Shown: positions 1 through 10,101, counted from the first letter of the stretch. The stretch is 64,000 bases of DNA from Trissonchulus latispiculum (GCA_030248195.1 JASAND010012963.1:1-64000), one strand, 5' to 3'. Translations and numbers: made by a program. The notes: a model not told the origin generated them from the sequence alone.

Positions 1-1455
1 CTGAGGCTCATTGATAACAGCAGGGGTGGACTTTCTGTTTGATGGACCAGCCTCCCAAAGAGCAGTGGGTTTGGGTTGGGTCTCAGGGTCCTCAACCTCT
101 AAAACCTGAGTTGAGGCATTTTGGGTAGTGAGGGTAGTAGGGGTAGCCGCTGGGATTGGCGGCTGGGGCTCATTGGTAGTAATAGGGATTAGGCTTTCGG
201 GTGGCAAGGTTAGCTCTCCCATAGATTGGGATCGCTGACAAGGGTGGGGTCGAGGGAATCGTTTGGGTTTGGGCAAAGAGTCACTTCTGGTGGACTCGTG
301 GGATTGGCAGAGTTGACCGGACATGTCCAGCTCCTCCATGCACTGACGAATTCGGCCCAGAAGGTTCAACAGCAGGCTTTCGAATTCTTCGAATTTTTGG
401 CGGGTAAGGTTCATGGTTGAGGAGAAGTCCCCAGGAGACTTCTCAACAGCTTTAGGGAGTTTTGGGTACGATTCCTGCTGATGATCCTTCACCGGGCTGA
501 GCGACTCTCGGGGATCCTGGAACATGTCGCCCAATTCAAAGCACGGAGCCCACTGGTCGGGGCCAAAGGGATTAGTGGAAATAGCAATAGGGAAGGCGTG
601 GTCATGACGAGCACGCTTGGAATGTCGGGAAACTATTTTCCAGGAGTAGTTTCCTCTGTTCCGCATGGGGTGGGAGTTTCCGGGGGCATTGTGAGTGAAG
701 GCCGTGGTAGGGGTAGCTGTAGTGGGACCATCCTGGTGATGCGAGGTACTGGGGAGGTGTTGCTGGCCCTCGCCAGTCAGCAACATCTCCCCAGGGCTTA
801 GAATAAACTTAGGGGTGAGATGTGTACGTACTTTGTTAAATGTACGTACATGGTTTGTACGGGGTAAAATTTTGGGCGTCAACAGTGGATCAATTAGGGA
901 GGGGATAGGTACTTGGATCTTGTTGGACGCTACGGGCTTCCCGTAGCATCCGCGAGGGGGAGTCCACTGCTGACGATTAAACCTTTCGCAACCTCGCAAC
1001 ACCAAGTTTTTCCTTGCTGGCTGGGGGCTACACTCCGGGTGGGTGGGTAGACAAGTCCGCGGCCTCCACTGACAAGTTCGTGTGCGTTTGGGCTCCAAAA
1101 ATGAAAGGCGACGTTGGACAGGGTAAGGGGGTTCGACCTCGTGGTCAAACAGGCTGGGGGGTTTCGTAGATTGGGAGGAGGGTGGGGATGGGGTATACTC
1201 CGTTAAACAAGAGGACACTGAGACCGAGGGGGACTGATGTGACTCCGGGTGATGGCCACTTGGTGAGAAATAGGGTAAGGGTTCGGGCTCCTCTGAGCTC
1301 CGATTGGCCGTCCGAGGGTTATCAGTCACTTCGTACGCGGGCGCCATATTAACTGGGTAGGGGTCAGACCGGGGGCGCACGTCGGGGCTTACTGACGGCG
1401 CCCCAGGTTGGCGTTTCCCTGGTTCTGGAAAAGGCCATCGCAAGTGGGTTGATGA
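1..1455 (-). CDS. Retroelement second ORF, -1 frame to gag, partial (runs off the left edge)
   Basis: On the minus strand a frame with no stop runs from 1455 to base 1 (485 codons), shifted -1 relative to gag and overlapping its end by 67 nt. The first ATG is at 1347, after the gag stop, but a -1 frameshift at 1413-1419 is the more likely entry. The visible protein is rich in Pro, Ser, Thr and His. It has a Cys cluster near residues 84-97 (counting from the ATG) and a probable short coiled coil near residues 312-345 (FEEFESLLLNLLGRIRQ). I see no protease D-[ST]-G motif and no reverse transcriptase motif, so about 450 residues of unknown function lie where a retroelement usually has protease; pro-pol may begin beyond the edge. 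It could also be an extended gag domain. The open frame is certain; its function is unknown. Confidence 0.75.
1372..1419 (-). promoter_or_regulatory. Programmed -1 ribosomal frameshift site (slippery heptamer plus hairpin)
   Basis: The heptamer GGGAAAC (1419-1413) lies in the gag frame as G GGA AAC, the X XXY YYZ form used by several retroviruses. After 8 nt comes a hairpin: GGGGCGC (1404-1398) pairs with GCGCCCC, extended by CGTC/GACG across one bulged T, giving 11 bp around a 10-nt loop. The loop holds the gag TAA stop. A -1 slip enters the open frame that continues to base 1. Sequence, frame and spacing all agree; activity is inferred. Confidence 0.85.
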
Positions 1456-2972
1456 CTAACTTGAGGACTGGGTTGGGGTTGGAGGTCACTCAAGTCACCT
1501 CCTTGTTGGCAAAGGGGGGTCCGCGCTTGGGGTTGGGGGCTGGCCATCACCTTCGGACTCGCCAACATACGTAGGAATCCGGGGTGGTTGGGCCCCAGGT
1601 TGTCGACTGCGCGTATACGGGTGGGGCAGTATTGCCACCCGTGCCCCTCTTGGGTGCACCAGAAGCACAACCTGGGCCCATGAGTTCTGGAGTTGTGGTT
1701 ACGAGGGTAAGAATTGGAATTATTTCGAATTCCATATGGGCGGGGTTTGATCTGATTATGGGGGCCTAGGAATGGTTTCGTTCCCTTAAAGGCCTTTAGG
1801 TACTCAGCCACGTGTCGCGCCGTGGACAGATTGGACTGCTCCACCTGGGCTTCCCTGGTGTGTAGTCGGGGGTCAGGGCGTCTCCGGGAAAAGGAAGGGC
1901 GGGTAGGTCGGTTAGCCCGAGTATCGCTTTGGGCCCGGGGGCGAAATGGGAATGTGGGGCCATCGTCGCCGGATTCCGAGTCAGATGACGGCGGAGAATC
2001 GCCGTGGGGAGGGGATGGACGGCTAGGGGGCTGCCCCCTCGTCCTTGGTTCAGGTGGGGGTTTCACGTCGGAATCCTCTTCGATGGCCGCCACAATCTCG
2101 AGGAATTCTGTATAAACCTTGGGGTGGTTTTGGTACAGAAAAACCCACATTTCCCGGGTCATATGGCGTACCTGCTGGGCCAGGACCGACTTACCAATCT
2201 GTTCGTCGAGGTCTTCATAGGGGGTTCTATGCGTAGGAGGGGCCCAGCCAGGACACGCCGGAACTTTGGGACAAAAACCCAGAGCGGGTTTTTTCTTGGG
2301 TTGGGGCTTTCCGGGCGGCTGTTCCAGGGAAGTGGGATTCGGGGGTGGGGCTGTATCTGCTGAATTTCCGGAGGTAGAGGGGTAGGACTCCTGTGAGGCC
2401 AGGGGGGGCGTCCCGTCGTCATAATTCTGGCGGTTCCGTAGGTCACCCGACTTGTCCCACGTCAAGCCGGATGAGGGGGAGGCCAGGCCCCAGTGCTGGC
2501 TAGACCGGCGATTTTGGGGTTTTTGAGCTCCCTCAGAGGTAGCTCTGGGTCGGATAAGGGGGGGCATGGATTTTCTCACTCGCGATTGGGCGGGGCCCGA
2601 ATCAGTGAGACGATCGAAAATGGGGTTTTTGAGGTTAGGGGCATCGCCGATCAGCCGGGCCAGCTGCTCCTGATACTTCCTCCACTGGCCTCGGGTACGC
2701 AATTTATCTTCTTCACTGGGGTCGGAACCGTCCAGATGGACCGTGGAATCATGACGGGAGGGGCCTCCTCTACCTCCGTCCTGGGGGGAGTCCGACGAGG
2801 GGTGTAGATCGTCCTCGGGACTCAGTCCTGGCCCGAGGCGGATGTGGACGGAAGATCCGTGCTGCCCAGAACTTCCGCCCACGGCCCCAAGGTCAGGAGG
2901 GGGAGGGTCAGGGGATCGGGCCACTCTGGGTTTACTATCAAAGGGGTCGTCTTCAGGGGGGCGATTATCCAT
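1389..2972 (-). CDS. gag: Gag-like protein of an LTR retroelement with CCHC zinc knuckle
   Basis: Structural (capsid/nucleocapsid) protein of a retrotransposon or retrovirus-like element. The first ATG (2972) begins MDNRPPEDD; the frame is open further upstream but only from non-ATG codons. It has 527 residues ending at TAA 1391-1389. The N-terminal half is Pro/Ser-rich and low in complexity. A middle segment near residues 250-300 (EDLDEQIGKSVLAQQVRHMT) may be helical. Basic stretches follow, then one zinc knuckle C-x2-C-x4-H-x4-C at residues 436-449. A Gln/Pro-rich tail ends in the frameshift window. The knuckle and the -1 overlapping downstream frame together identify Gag. No matrix or capsid homology could be recognised by eye, so the superfamily (Ty3/gypsy, BEL/Pao or retrovirus-like) is open. 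The frame is intact, suggesting a fairly young copy. Confidence 0.85.
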   Translation of the reverse strand: MDNRPPEDDPFDSKPRVARSPDPPPPDLGAVGGSSGQHGSSVHIRLGPGLSPEDDLHPSSDSPQDGGRGGPSRHDSTVHLDGSDPSEEDKLRTRGQWRKYQEQLARLIGDAPNLKNPIFDRLTDSGPAQSRVRKSMPPLIRPRATSEGAQKPQNRRSSQHWGLASPSSGLTWDKSGDLRNRQNYDDGTPPLASQESYPSTSGNSADTAPPPNPTSLEQPPGKPQPKKKPALGFCPKVPACPGWAPPTHRTPYEDLDEQIGKSVLAQQVRHMTREMWVFLYQNHPKVYTEFLEIVAAIEEDSDVKPPPEPRTRGQPPSRPSPPHGDSPPSSDSESGDDGPTFPFRPRAQSDTRANRPTRPSFSRRRPDPRLHTREAQVEQSNLSTARHVAEYLKAFKGTKPFLGPHNQIKPRPYGIRNNSNSYPRNHNSRTHGPRLCFWCTQEGHGWQYCPTRIRAVDNLGPNHPGFLRMLASPKVMASPQPQARTPLCQQGGDLSDLQPQPSPQVSHQPTCDGLFQNQGNANLGRRQ

Positions 2973-3595
2973 TATTAACAAAACACAAGAAAAACACAAC
3001 ACTTACCGAGTTAGTTATATACGTATATCAAAAATTTGGGCAGCCCTTGGGGACAAAAGGGACTTTTGGGCCGATATACGTATATAACTAGGGCCGGTCA
3101 GGGGTTTCCAGGCCAAGGGAACGAAACTCCAATAATACGTACGTAGTTCGGGCCAAAATTCGGGGGTTGGGTCGATCTCCGGATCGACCTGGATTTTCGG
3201 GGGATCCGTCCAAGGGGTAGCAGCAGTCCACCAGTTGGGGCTGACAAGGGCCAACAATATCAGGTTAGATTCCTGGGCGGGTCCTGGAATCTGACCAAAT
3301 TTTACAAAATTTTATATTTCCCTCCCAAAAATTTTCAGGGTAAGGAGGGGCAAATTGGGATAAATTTAGGGCGGGTAGGGCGTTGCTGGTATAATAGGGG
3401 GAGATTATCACCTGGCGTGGTCCTGGTGATAATCTAAGGGAAAAGTTGGTCTGCCCAACTATAATAAATAAATTTCCAACAGGTAGGAAAAAAAAATAAC
3501 ACGACACAAAATTAGGCACGAGAATAAAATAAACACACCACTCGTCCGCAGAAAGGAAAACGGGACTAATAAAATTCACGGGGGATTGACAGGAA

Positions 3596-3738
3596 GTCAG
3601 GCGTCTGACTGGGACTTTAAGCGATGCGTGGGCGGGCCTTCAAAGGACCCAAGCAAAGTCAGGCGCCTGATAAGGACTCAAGCGGTGCGGGGGCGGGCCA
3701 AAAAGTTAACACAAAGGTTTGCAATTGGAATGACGTCA
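3596..3738. promoter_or_regulatory. LTR enhancer-like block: two 42-bp direct repeats with GC boxes, plus a CRE palindrome
   Basis: Two imperfect copies of a 42-43 bp unit (3596-3638 and 3658-3699) each begin GTCAGGCG and end in GGGCGGGCC, an Sp1-type GC box. Next to them, a perfect cAMP-response element TGACGTCA (3731-3738) sits inside an inverted repeat of CAAAGGTYTGCAATT. Tandem repeats with GC boxes and CREs are typical of U3 enhancers. This supports the LTR reading; function is inferred. Confidence 0.5.
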
Positions 3739-3960
3739 ATTGCAGACCTTTGTGAAACCACACAGGGAGGGATGGGTATATCAGACCGTCGGATCCAGTC
3801 AATATTAGGGAAAATGAATAGGGGGGGGGAATTTTACAGGTAGTAGGTAGAGGAAAAAAATAATTTGGGGCTCTAAAAAAATTTTTGGACTAGGGGTGGG
3901 CTAGGAAAAATTAATTTAGGGGGGGGGGAAATCGGAAAAATATTTCAGGGGGGAGAAAAA

Positions 3961-4080
3961 TAAAAGGGGAGAGCCTAGAGCTGGCAGCCTAATGTAAAAT
4001 AGGCTGACAGTTATAAAAAATTGGGGGGGAGAGCCTAGGCCGGGCAGCCTAATGTAAAATATGGGGGAGCTAGGGATTTT
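3961..4080. repeat. 60-bp tandem duplication inside the putative LTR
   Basis: GGGGAGAGCCTAG followed by GGCAGCCTAATGTAAAAT occurs twice, exactly 60 bp apart (about 3967 and 4027). The only differences are in the short spacers. Confidence 0.7.
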
Positions 4081-5194
4081 AACCGCTGAGCTCAAGCCCC
4101 AATTTTACAAGTGGAACTGTGCGCAAGACGCTGACCTGCGACTGCGGGTGGAGATATTTAGTCCAGGCGGCTCTCTACCACCGACTTGCCTCGCCAAGGG
4201 GGAAACGGATAATTTTTGGGGGACGCCAACGGGGCGCCTAACGAAATTGGGGGGGATCACACACACAAAATTAGGCTCAGATACAAGTCAGCTCCGGGCT
4301 AGTCCCAGAGCTCTACCTAGCTAAGAAAGGAGATCAGAATAATTAAAGCTTAGTAAAGTTAATTAATTAGAACAAATAACAGACAACTGGCAGATTTATT
4401 GGGACGGCACAGGGCAAGGATATTACAGGAAAGTCCGTCCGGCGGTATCCGGACAGGACAGACAAGTTACAGCGGGCTACCCGCACAATAACAGGAATAG
4501 GGCACAAAAGGGGGAACACAAGCAAAGGGAAGGGGGGGAACCAGCAACAAATTCGGGCAAGGGAACAGTACAACAAAATTGGGGGGAGGGGAGTTAGCTA
4601 AAGAAGTTAGACCCAGGGGAGGGAACGGGGGCAACCCCGCTAATTAGGTGGGAGAAGGAAAGGGGGAGAATTAGGAGTGAATTGAGAGGTAAGTAAAAAA
4701 AGGGAATTAAAGCAAAAGAAGGGGTTAGGGATTAAGTTAAAAGGGATTTTGAAAGGAAAAAGGTGAAATAAATACTTACGCTTTCGGGTGTAGGTGGCTA
4801 ACAGGGTGGGGGCCCCAATCTCAATAACCGACCTCTCTCTCGCTTGAAAAACTCCCAACTGACGAAAGGGTGATGTAATCATTCAAGGAGAATTTTGTCA
4901 TGCGTTGGGAACGGGAGGGTCTATCTTCGCTAAGCCAACAAGAAAGGGAAATATGTGCAATGTTAAGTTTACGCTCAAAAATAGGTGGTTTTAAATAATT
5001 TTCGAGAAGTGAACATAAAGTTAGCACTGCACGATATTTAGGGGAGGGGTTTACACACAAAATAATACATAATTATGGGACTTCCCAACAATTATAGAAA
5101 TACAATATTCATGGGGAATTTGGGGAATTTTGGGGGATTTTGGGGGAGTTTTAGGAAAACAGCGAAAGTGGGAATTATGAAAGGGCTTGGAAGG

Positions 5195-5220
5195 GGGTAA
5201 TAGCGGGGACGCTATTACCC
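5195..5220. other. Perfect 11-bp hairpin near the LTR/host junction
   Basis: GGGTAATAGCG, loop GGGA, CGCTATTACCC. It lies between the candidate LTR edge at 5090 and the Harbinger fragment. Its role is unknown; it may mark an alternative LTR end or an older element's tip. Confidence 0.6.
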
Positions 5221-5386
5221 ACATTACACTCGAGTTCCTGCAGATTCTAAAAATATATACATTGTTGGGGTTTACCTTCCAAGGCTAATCTGCTATAAAC
5301 GGTCGAAGTTTGTACACACATTTTTTGGTCGTACTATAGTGCTGCTGCTTCTGGGTAAGTCATGGTGACAATTCCAGGTATAGTCA

Positions 5387-5764
5387 GTGTTAACGAATCT
5401 TTACCAGCATCTACATTACCAAGAGTATATACATAATAGAATAATGCTTTTACATCCAGATAAGGTGGTCACGGTTGTGAAAGCAATCTGCGCTCTTCAC
5501 AACTTCCTTCGCAGTCGTTGTCCTAATCGGTATTCACCAGCCCATGAATTGGCCGGAGAAGATATTGTGAAGGCTACAATTCGACCGGGGAATTTCGACG
5601 GTAGCGGTACCGGAGCTGTGGTACGATTGAGAGGGGTTGGAACGAATTCAACAGGCAGCGAAAGTTATCCACGACATTACAGCAATATTGTCTTGAAGCT
5701 GGTGCGGTCTCTTGGCAGCACCGGTGAACTTCTAGTTTATAGCTCAAAGGTCAATGTTTGCTGA
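5387..5764 (+). pseudogene. PIF/Harbinger transposase, C-terminal fragment
   Basis: The translated segment from about 5440 reads PDKVVTVVKAICALHNFLRS, the conserved end of the DDE nuclease domain of PIF/Harbinger transposases (the [VA]LHNFLR block). The frame continues about 80 residues to a stop at 5764. Nothing resembling the upstream DDE domain or the helix-turn-helix is present, so the gene is truncated at its 5' side next to the retroelement. The convergent Myb-like gene at 5737-5982 overlaps its last 28 bp, the usual two-gene organisation of Harbinger elements. Family call is firm; the fragment is surely non-functional alone. Confidence 0.75.
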
Positions 5765-5982
5765 TAGTATTTCTGTGGAAAAATAGCAGAAACAACAGTA
5801 AAATCGTTGAAATTATGCTCGGTATATTTGTTGTCCAGTTGTTGCTTCAGCTCAAGCAGCTTTTTGCTCTGGAAATCCTTGTTGTGGTATAATTTCGCGG
5901 TAGGATTCCACAAATCATTACATTCCAAATAAAACGTACAAATAACTTCACTGTCTTCAGCAGACCATTGAACAGCCGACAT
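5737..5982 (-). CDS. Harbinger-associated Myb/SANT-like (MADF-like) protein, probably a remnant
   Basis: An 81-residue frame starts at an ATG (MSAVQWSAEDSEVICTFYLE) and has the W-x2-ED start and the spaced aromatic residues (W26, Y33) of Myb/SANT- and MADF-like DNA-binding domains. In PIF/Harbinger transposons a second protein of this type binds the transposon ends and brings the transposase into the nucleus. It lies convergent to the transposase fragment at 5387-5764. It may be complete as a single domain or may be a truncated form of a longer protein. Assigned by pattern and context only. Confidence 0.55.
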   Translation of the reverse strand: MSAVQWSAEDSEVICTFYLECNDLWNPTAKLYHNKDFQSKKLLELKQQLDNKYTEHNFNDFTVVSAIFPQKYYQQTLTFEL

Positions 5983-5993
5983 AGTATATACAG

Positions 5994-6306
5994 TACAGCT
6001 CTAAAAAAACTTTATTTTTCGCGAAGTTCACCTTTTCCGCGAACTTCGTGGAAACTAGCTATTTTCGTCAAACTTGGCGAACTTCGCGAAGATTTTTCAC
6101 AAATTTTCACAGATTTGCTGTTCAAGAAAAACGTTGAAGTCCAGCTCAGCTAGCTTCCCTGAATTTCACATAAATTCAATTTTTTCGTGATATATCCACG
6201 CGAAATTTGCCAAATTTCACTACTACTTTTCTACAGCAACAGCTACTTTTCGCGAACTTCTCGGAAAGGGAACTTGGCGAAAAAGAGTTTTTTATTAGAG
6301 CTGTAT
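5994..6306. mobile_element. Short palindromic MITE with CAGCTCTAAW ends
   Basis: The left end (CAGCTCTAAAAAAACT) and right end (AGTTTTTTATTAGAGCTG) are imperfect inverted repeats. The interior is built of GCGAANTTCGC-like motifs. Related GCGAAGTTCGY segments recur near 33,770 and 34,385. No target-site duplication could be fixed. Confidence 0.5.
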
Positions 6307-7196
6307 TTGAAAACACTACAACGCAAGCAAAATAAAACACTGCAAGGGTTTTGTCATTTCAAGAAACTGAAATAGTTTGACGTTCTGCAGCAATCTGATT
6401 GGTCAGTTGATGGGGATCCCCATGAAAAATTGCTCGGCGAGCAATCAGTCGCCATGGAGATTTTCGTGGGGATCATAAAAATTGTTGCACACTACATTCC
6501 TACGAATTTTTGTTTTGAGCAACAATTTTTATAAAATTAAAAAGCAGAAAAAATGCTACAAAGTTGTCGAATTAGTTTTTTAATTACGTTAACCTAATTA
6601 AAGTTATAATTAATTAAAATTACTAATAAAATGCCTACCGTAAGCCTAAGCTAATTAGCGAATCAGCGAGCAGACACGTGTTTATGTGAATTCGCGTAAT
6701 TACATAGTGCTAAGTGGGACCCCCCCCCCGAAACTCTCGGAGGGGATCCCGAGGTAACGACCCGAGCATGTCAAGCATGTTTAACACATAACAGCGTAAG
6801 AGTTTCATACTCTTAGCTATTATGTACTGTTGACATTACGTAGTATTGCAATCGTATTGTCGAGTTTTGAAGCAGTCCGCGCGCCACTGTTTTATGATCA
6901 TTTAATTCAAAACATTTTATGTCAGGACTCAGGAGTTAGGATCCCTGTGGCTATTGAAGCAAAATCATTGCTCGAGCAGTCTAGAACTTGGGTAATATGG
7001 CATAGTTTTGGCGAAGCTTGCGGTCAAGCAATATATAAGCCATATAAAACTGCGAAACGTTTGTGCTGTATTCCTTACAAGTTATGCATGTACATACTGT
7101 CCATGTATAGATACTTGGTACAGGAAGTTGCAAGTGTTAAAATGCGTACCAAGAGTACATAATGTAATGATAGCATGACAAGCGGCACACTCCGGG
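6307..7196. other. No gene recognised
   Basis: AT-rich sequence with an AATTAA-rich tract at 6530-6660 and a C-run near 6720. A 110-codon frame at 6830-7162 resembles nothing known to me and its base use is not coding-like. It may hold degraded transposon sequence. Confidence 0.4.
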
Positions 7197-8111
7197 CCTT
7201 GTCTTGACTCGATTACCCCACACCACCACTCAAAGTCCTTAAAACGTGACCAAATGAGCTAAGATATTTTATAAGTATGTTTTCGACTTTTAAGGGGGGG
7301 GGGGGGGACAAGGGGAACCGAAAATTTTTTTTGGGGGGGGGACAAGGGAAACCGAAAATTTTTTGTCTTCGATTGTGCTGAAAAGTTGTATACCTGCAGG
7401 GGTTTTCGGGGTCGTAGAACAAAAATTCGAATTCCGAAGTCCGTTTTTCTTTTAGTTAGCTAAGTATAAGCAAGAATACATAATACATAAGAGTGTGACA
7501 GCAGGCAAGCTCTCTGTTATCAGCTGTAGGTACATGCTATGTTCGCTAACGGCTGATCCCCCCACAAACGTGTATGTGCTCTTCAAAGAAATTCGCACGC
7601 TATCTTTGCGTGTTAAAGCTCGCAACAGACGCACATTGAACCAACTGAGTAGTTGTGTTTTTGAGCTTTAACACGCAAAGATAGCGTGCGAATTTCTTTG
7701 AAGAGCACATATATACACGTTTGTGGGGGGGGGGCGGTCAGCCGTTAGCGAACATAGCATGTACCTACAGCTGATAACAGAGAGCTTGCCTGCTGTCACA
7801 CTCTTATATATTATGTACTCTTGGTATAAGTTTGCATCTTTAGCTTATACTGAGCTAACGAAAAGCTGAATCGAAAAACGGATTTCAGATTCGTGTTCTA
7901 CGACCCCAAAAACCCCTATTTACAACTTTTCAGCTCAATCGAAAAGAAAACATTTTTTCGGTTGTCTTTGATTCCCCCTGAAAAATCGAAAAATTTTGCG
8001 ATATGTGAAGTCAGCGTAGTCGAAAACATACCTACCTATACCAAATTTTAGCTCATTTGGTCATGTTTTAAGGATTTTGAGTGGTGGGGGGGTAATCGAG
8101 AAAAGACCCTC
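7197..8111. mobile_element. Foldback element: about 430-bp inverted arms around a short loop
   Basis: The left arm (about 7197-7620) is repeated in inverse orientation at about 7665-8111. The innermost 140 bp of each arm are nearly identical. Both outer ends carry GTCTTnnCTCGATTACCCC. The centre is only about 45 bp. Related shorter elements lie at 14196-14590 and 15631-15720. It has no coding capacity. Such a structure can form a cruciform and, if transcribed, a long dsRNA. Confidence 0.8.
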
Positions 8112-8433
8112 TCCTCACACTGTATGCAGCGAAGACAAAATCTATGCTGTGCGCGCTAACGTTGCAGGGAATTTTGGTTTTCGGATTTGCGTCAACCTTG
8201 CGTCCCGCTAAATTTAAGTTCTGTTAAGAAATGTCGCGTCCAGGTAAAATTATTGTTTTAGCGTTTTTTGTGCAAAAATTGCTTTATAATAATTTCGATA
8301 ACTTCTTCAGTGAAACATAATTTAATCGATTGAAATGAACGAGTACTTAGAATGTTGATGCTGCTTAACAGATTATAAAACGATTATAAAATATCTGAGA
8401 TGCTCTCTAAATACACGATGGAGGGTCTGGGGG
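8112..8433. other. No gene recognised
   Basis: AT-rich sequence ending in GGGTCTGGGGGCGGAGTCC, a relative of the GGGTCTGGGGGGCGGAGCC tract found in several G-rich elements further right. The hAT element at 8442-9521 is inserted into this tract. Confidence 0.4.
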
Positions 8434-8441
8434 CGGAGTCC

Positions 8442-9521
8442 CAGAGTTGGAAGTGGGTCGCGGGTACCCGCGGGTCAACTTTCAGGTCAATGGGTGCCCG
8501 CGGGTCAAGATTTATTTTTGTTCACACCAATTTTACGCTAAATTCTGGGCTAATATCACCAGAAATTTTTGCAATTTGTTAAATGTTCAATTTTGCTTTA
8601 ACTTTTGGCTCTTGAATGTCTTTATATATTATAATTTTGCTTTTATGATAAAATTGTTTATTTCTATTCTGTCTTGAATCTTCAGTCGAAAATATTTAAG
8701 TAATATTTCCCTGACATAGTCATTGGCATACAGATTTTATTATCACGCAGCCACTGCATTGCTTGACAAACCATTAGTGCAAAACAATGCTGACAGCTTA
8801 CTACAGCCTGGAGAGCGTGGAAAACTACTTTCAGAGATAATTGTATGTCAAGCTTAAAACGTTGATATATAGTTCTGCGAGTTCTGATCAATTCTAATTT
8901 AATCGGTACGATGTACTCTTGGTACTATATAATTAAGTGTATGATATAAACCACTAAAATGGTAGTTTGGTTTGATATCATATCCAAGTTGGGGTGGACA
9001 GTAATGTTATAAACACTCCTGCGGTAGTCGCCAACCAGCTGTAAAATAGAAACTAGAATGGGGACTGAAGTTTAGTGAAATTGCTTTATGACCTTGCCCG
9101 GAAGCTTATCAAAGTGGCGGTGAAATGAACAAAACTGTTAACACACTTTAAATTGCATATAGACTTTATCTTCATAACGTTGCCTAAATATTGACTTTAC
9201 TGACTGATCGAGGTCCCAACACGTTTGCGATAGCACGGCTTGCTCTGAGCTAGTGAAAACGAAGACGAAATCTGATGCAGTTAACCTTGAACTCGCCACA
9301 TGCTTGTTTGAAAGTTTTAATATATGTATACATGTTTAAAGGGTTTATTTTGCTCGATGCATGCTATAGAGTACTTAAATATGCGAAAATGTACAAATTA
9401 AAGAAGTGGATCAAGTGGGTTGCCAAAATCTCAGTGGGTCGTGGGTCGCGAGTCGCGGGTCAGGGATCCACTGGTCGCGGGTACCCGCGGGTCACGAAAT
9501 GGCGACCCACTTCCAACTCTG
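8442..9521. mobile_element. Non-autonomous hAT element with perfect 8-bp target duplication
   Basis: Both ends are CAGAGTTGGAAGTGGGTCGC in inverted orientation, flanked by the identical 8 bp CGGAGTCC (8434-8441 and 9522-9529). Subterminal GCGGGTACCCGC palindromes are present near both ends. The CAG start and 8-bp duplication are hAT hallmarks. The 1,080-bp interior has no transposase. Confidence 0.9.
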
Positions 9522-9540
9522 CGGAGTCCTCCAGGGGCCG

Positions 9541-10030
9541 ATGTTATAAAAATGGGGTTAATGCTAACCCGGGTTAAGTCCATTGGGGTTAACCCCGAAA
9601 TTTTTGGGTTAGGTTAACCCTTGGGGTTAACCCTGTATTATAAAGCATTTTCGGGTTGGGTTAAGTTAACCCGGTTATCCTATGAGTTAACCCCGATTTT
9701 AACCCCAAATAGCTTTTGCAATCAGCTAGCCCAGCTAGCAAGGACTTACCCCGGTTATTTTTGGGGTTAACCCCATTTTTAACCCCAATCTTCATTTTTG
9801 AACCCTTTTCATGTAAGCTGGAAATGATAATTTTGAAGCAAAAATGAAGTTCAGAAAATGCCACCACGAAGAAAAGCAATATGAAAAAGGTATTCCGCTT
9901 AATTTTCAGAAATTTATAAATTAGTTTTTTCATCCAATCTCATCCGGATTAACTGCTAACCCTCCTCACTGAGGAGGGTTGAGATTTCCTGGATTTAACC
10001 CCAATTTTAACCCGGGTATCAAACGGTTAT
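9541..10030. mobile_element. Element or array of GGGGTTAACCCC motifs
   Basis: At least ten copies of GGGGTTAACCCC or its half-sites lie here, densest at 9555-9790 and again at 9945-10015, with AT-rich sequence between. Clustered palindromic sites at both ends suggest subterminal transposase-binding repeats of a DNA transposon whose exact ends I cannot fix. Confidence 0.5.
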
Positions 10031-10101
10031 ACCACGCCACGGCATCTCCGCTCCGGTATACATTTACCAGACCTCCACGGCTCCACTCACCAAAACACTA
10101 T

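Larger units (their letters stand above)
2973..5090 (-). mobile_element. Putative 5' LTR and leader of the gag element (boundaries uncertain)
   Basis: This is the non-coding stretch upstream of gag. Candidate LTR ends on the minus strand are TGTTGGGAAGTCCC (starting at 5090) and CCCCAACT (ending near 3234), an imperfect inverted repeat, giving an LTR of about 1.85 kb. TGGTGG follows the inner end, but I could not match it to a tRNA primer site. An alternative outer end is TGTGGGTAATAGCG near 5223. Between 3233 and gag lies a leader with two copies of the palindrome-like ATATACGTATAT and a donor-like CGGTAAGT just before gag. The second LTR is outside the window, so the ends cannot be proved. 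Confidence 0.5.

Noticed and set aside
226..801. Plus-strand open frames opposite the retroelement second ORF
   Set aside because: They are shadows of the long minus-strand frame and have no recognisable motif.
1584..2807. Plus-strand and alternate-frame ORFs across gag
   Set aside because: Antisense or off-frame readings of a GC-rich, Pro-rich gene that happens to lack stops; gag has the zinc knuckle.
3225..3250. tRNA primer-binding site next to the inner LTR end (TGGTGGACTGCTGC)
   Set aside because: Begins with TGG as required, but the implied tRNA 3' end lacks the expected T-stem pattern, so I do not claim it.
6830..7162. 110-codon plus-strand frame
   Set aside because: Begins at a non-ATG codon, has no similarity or splice context and lies beside a foldback element.
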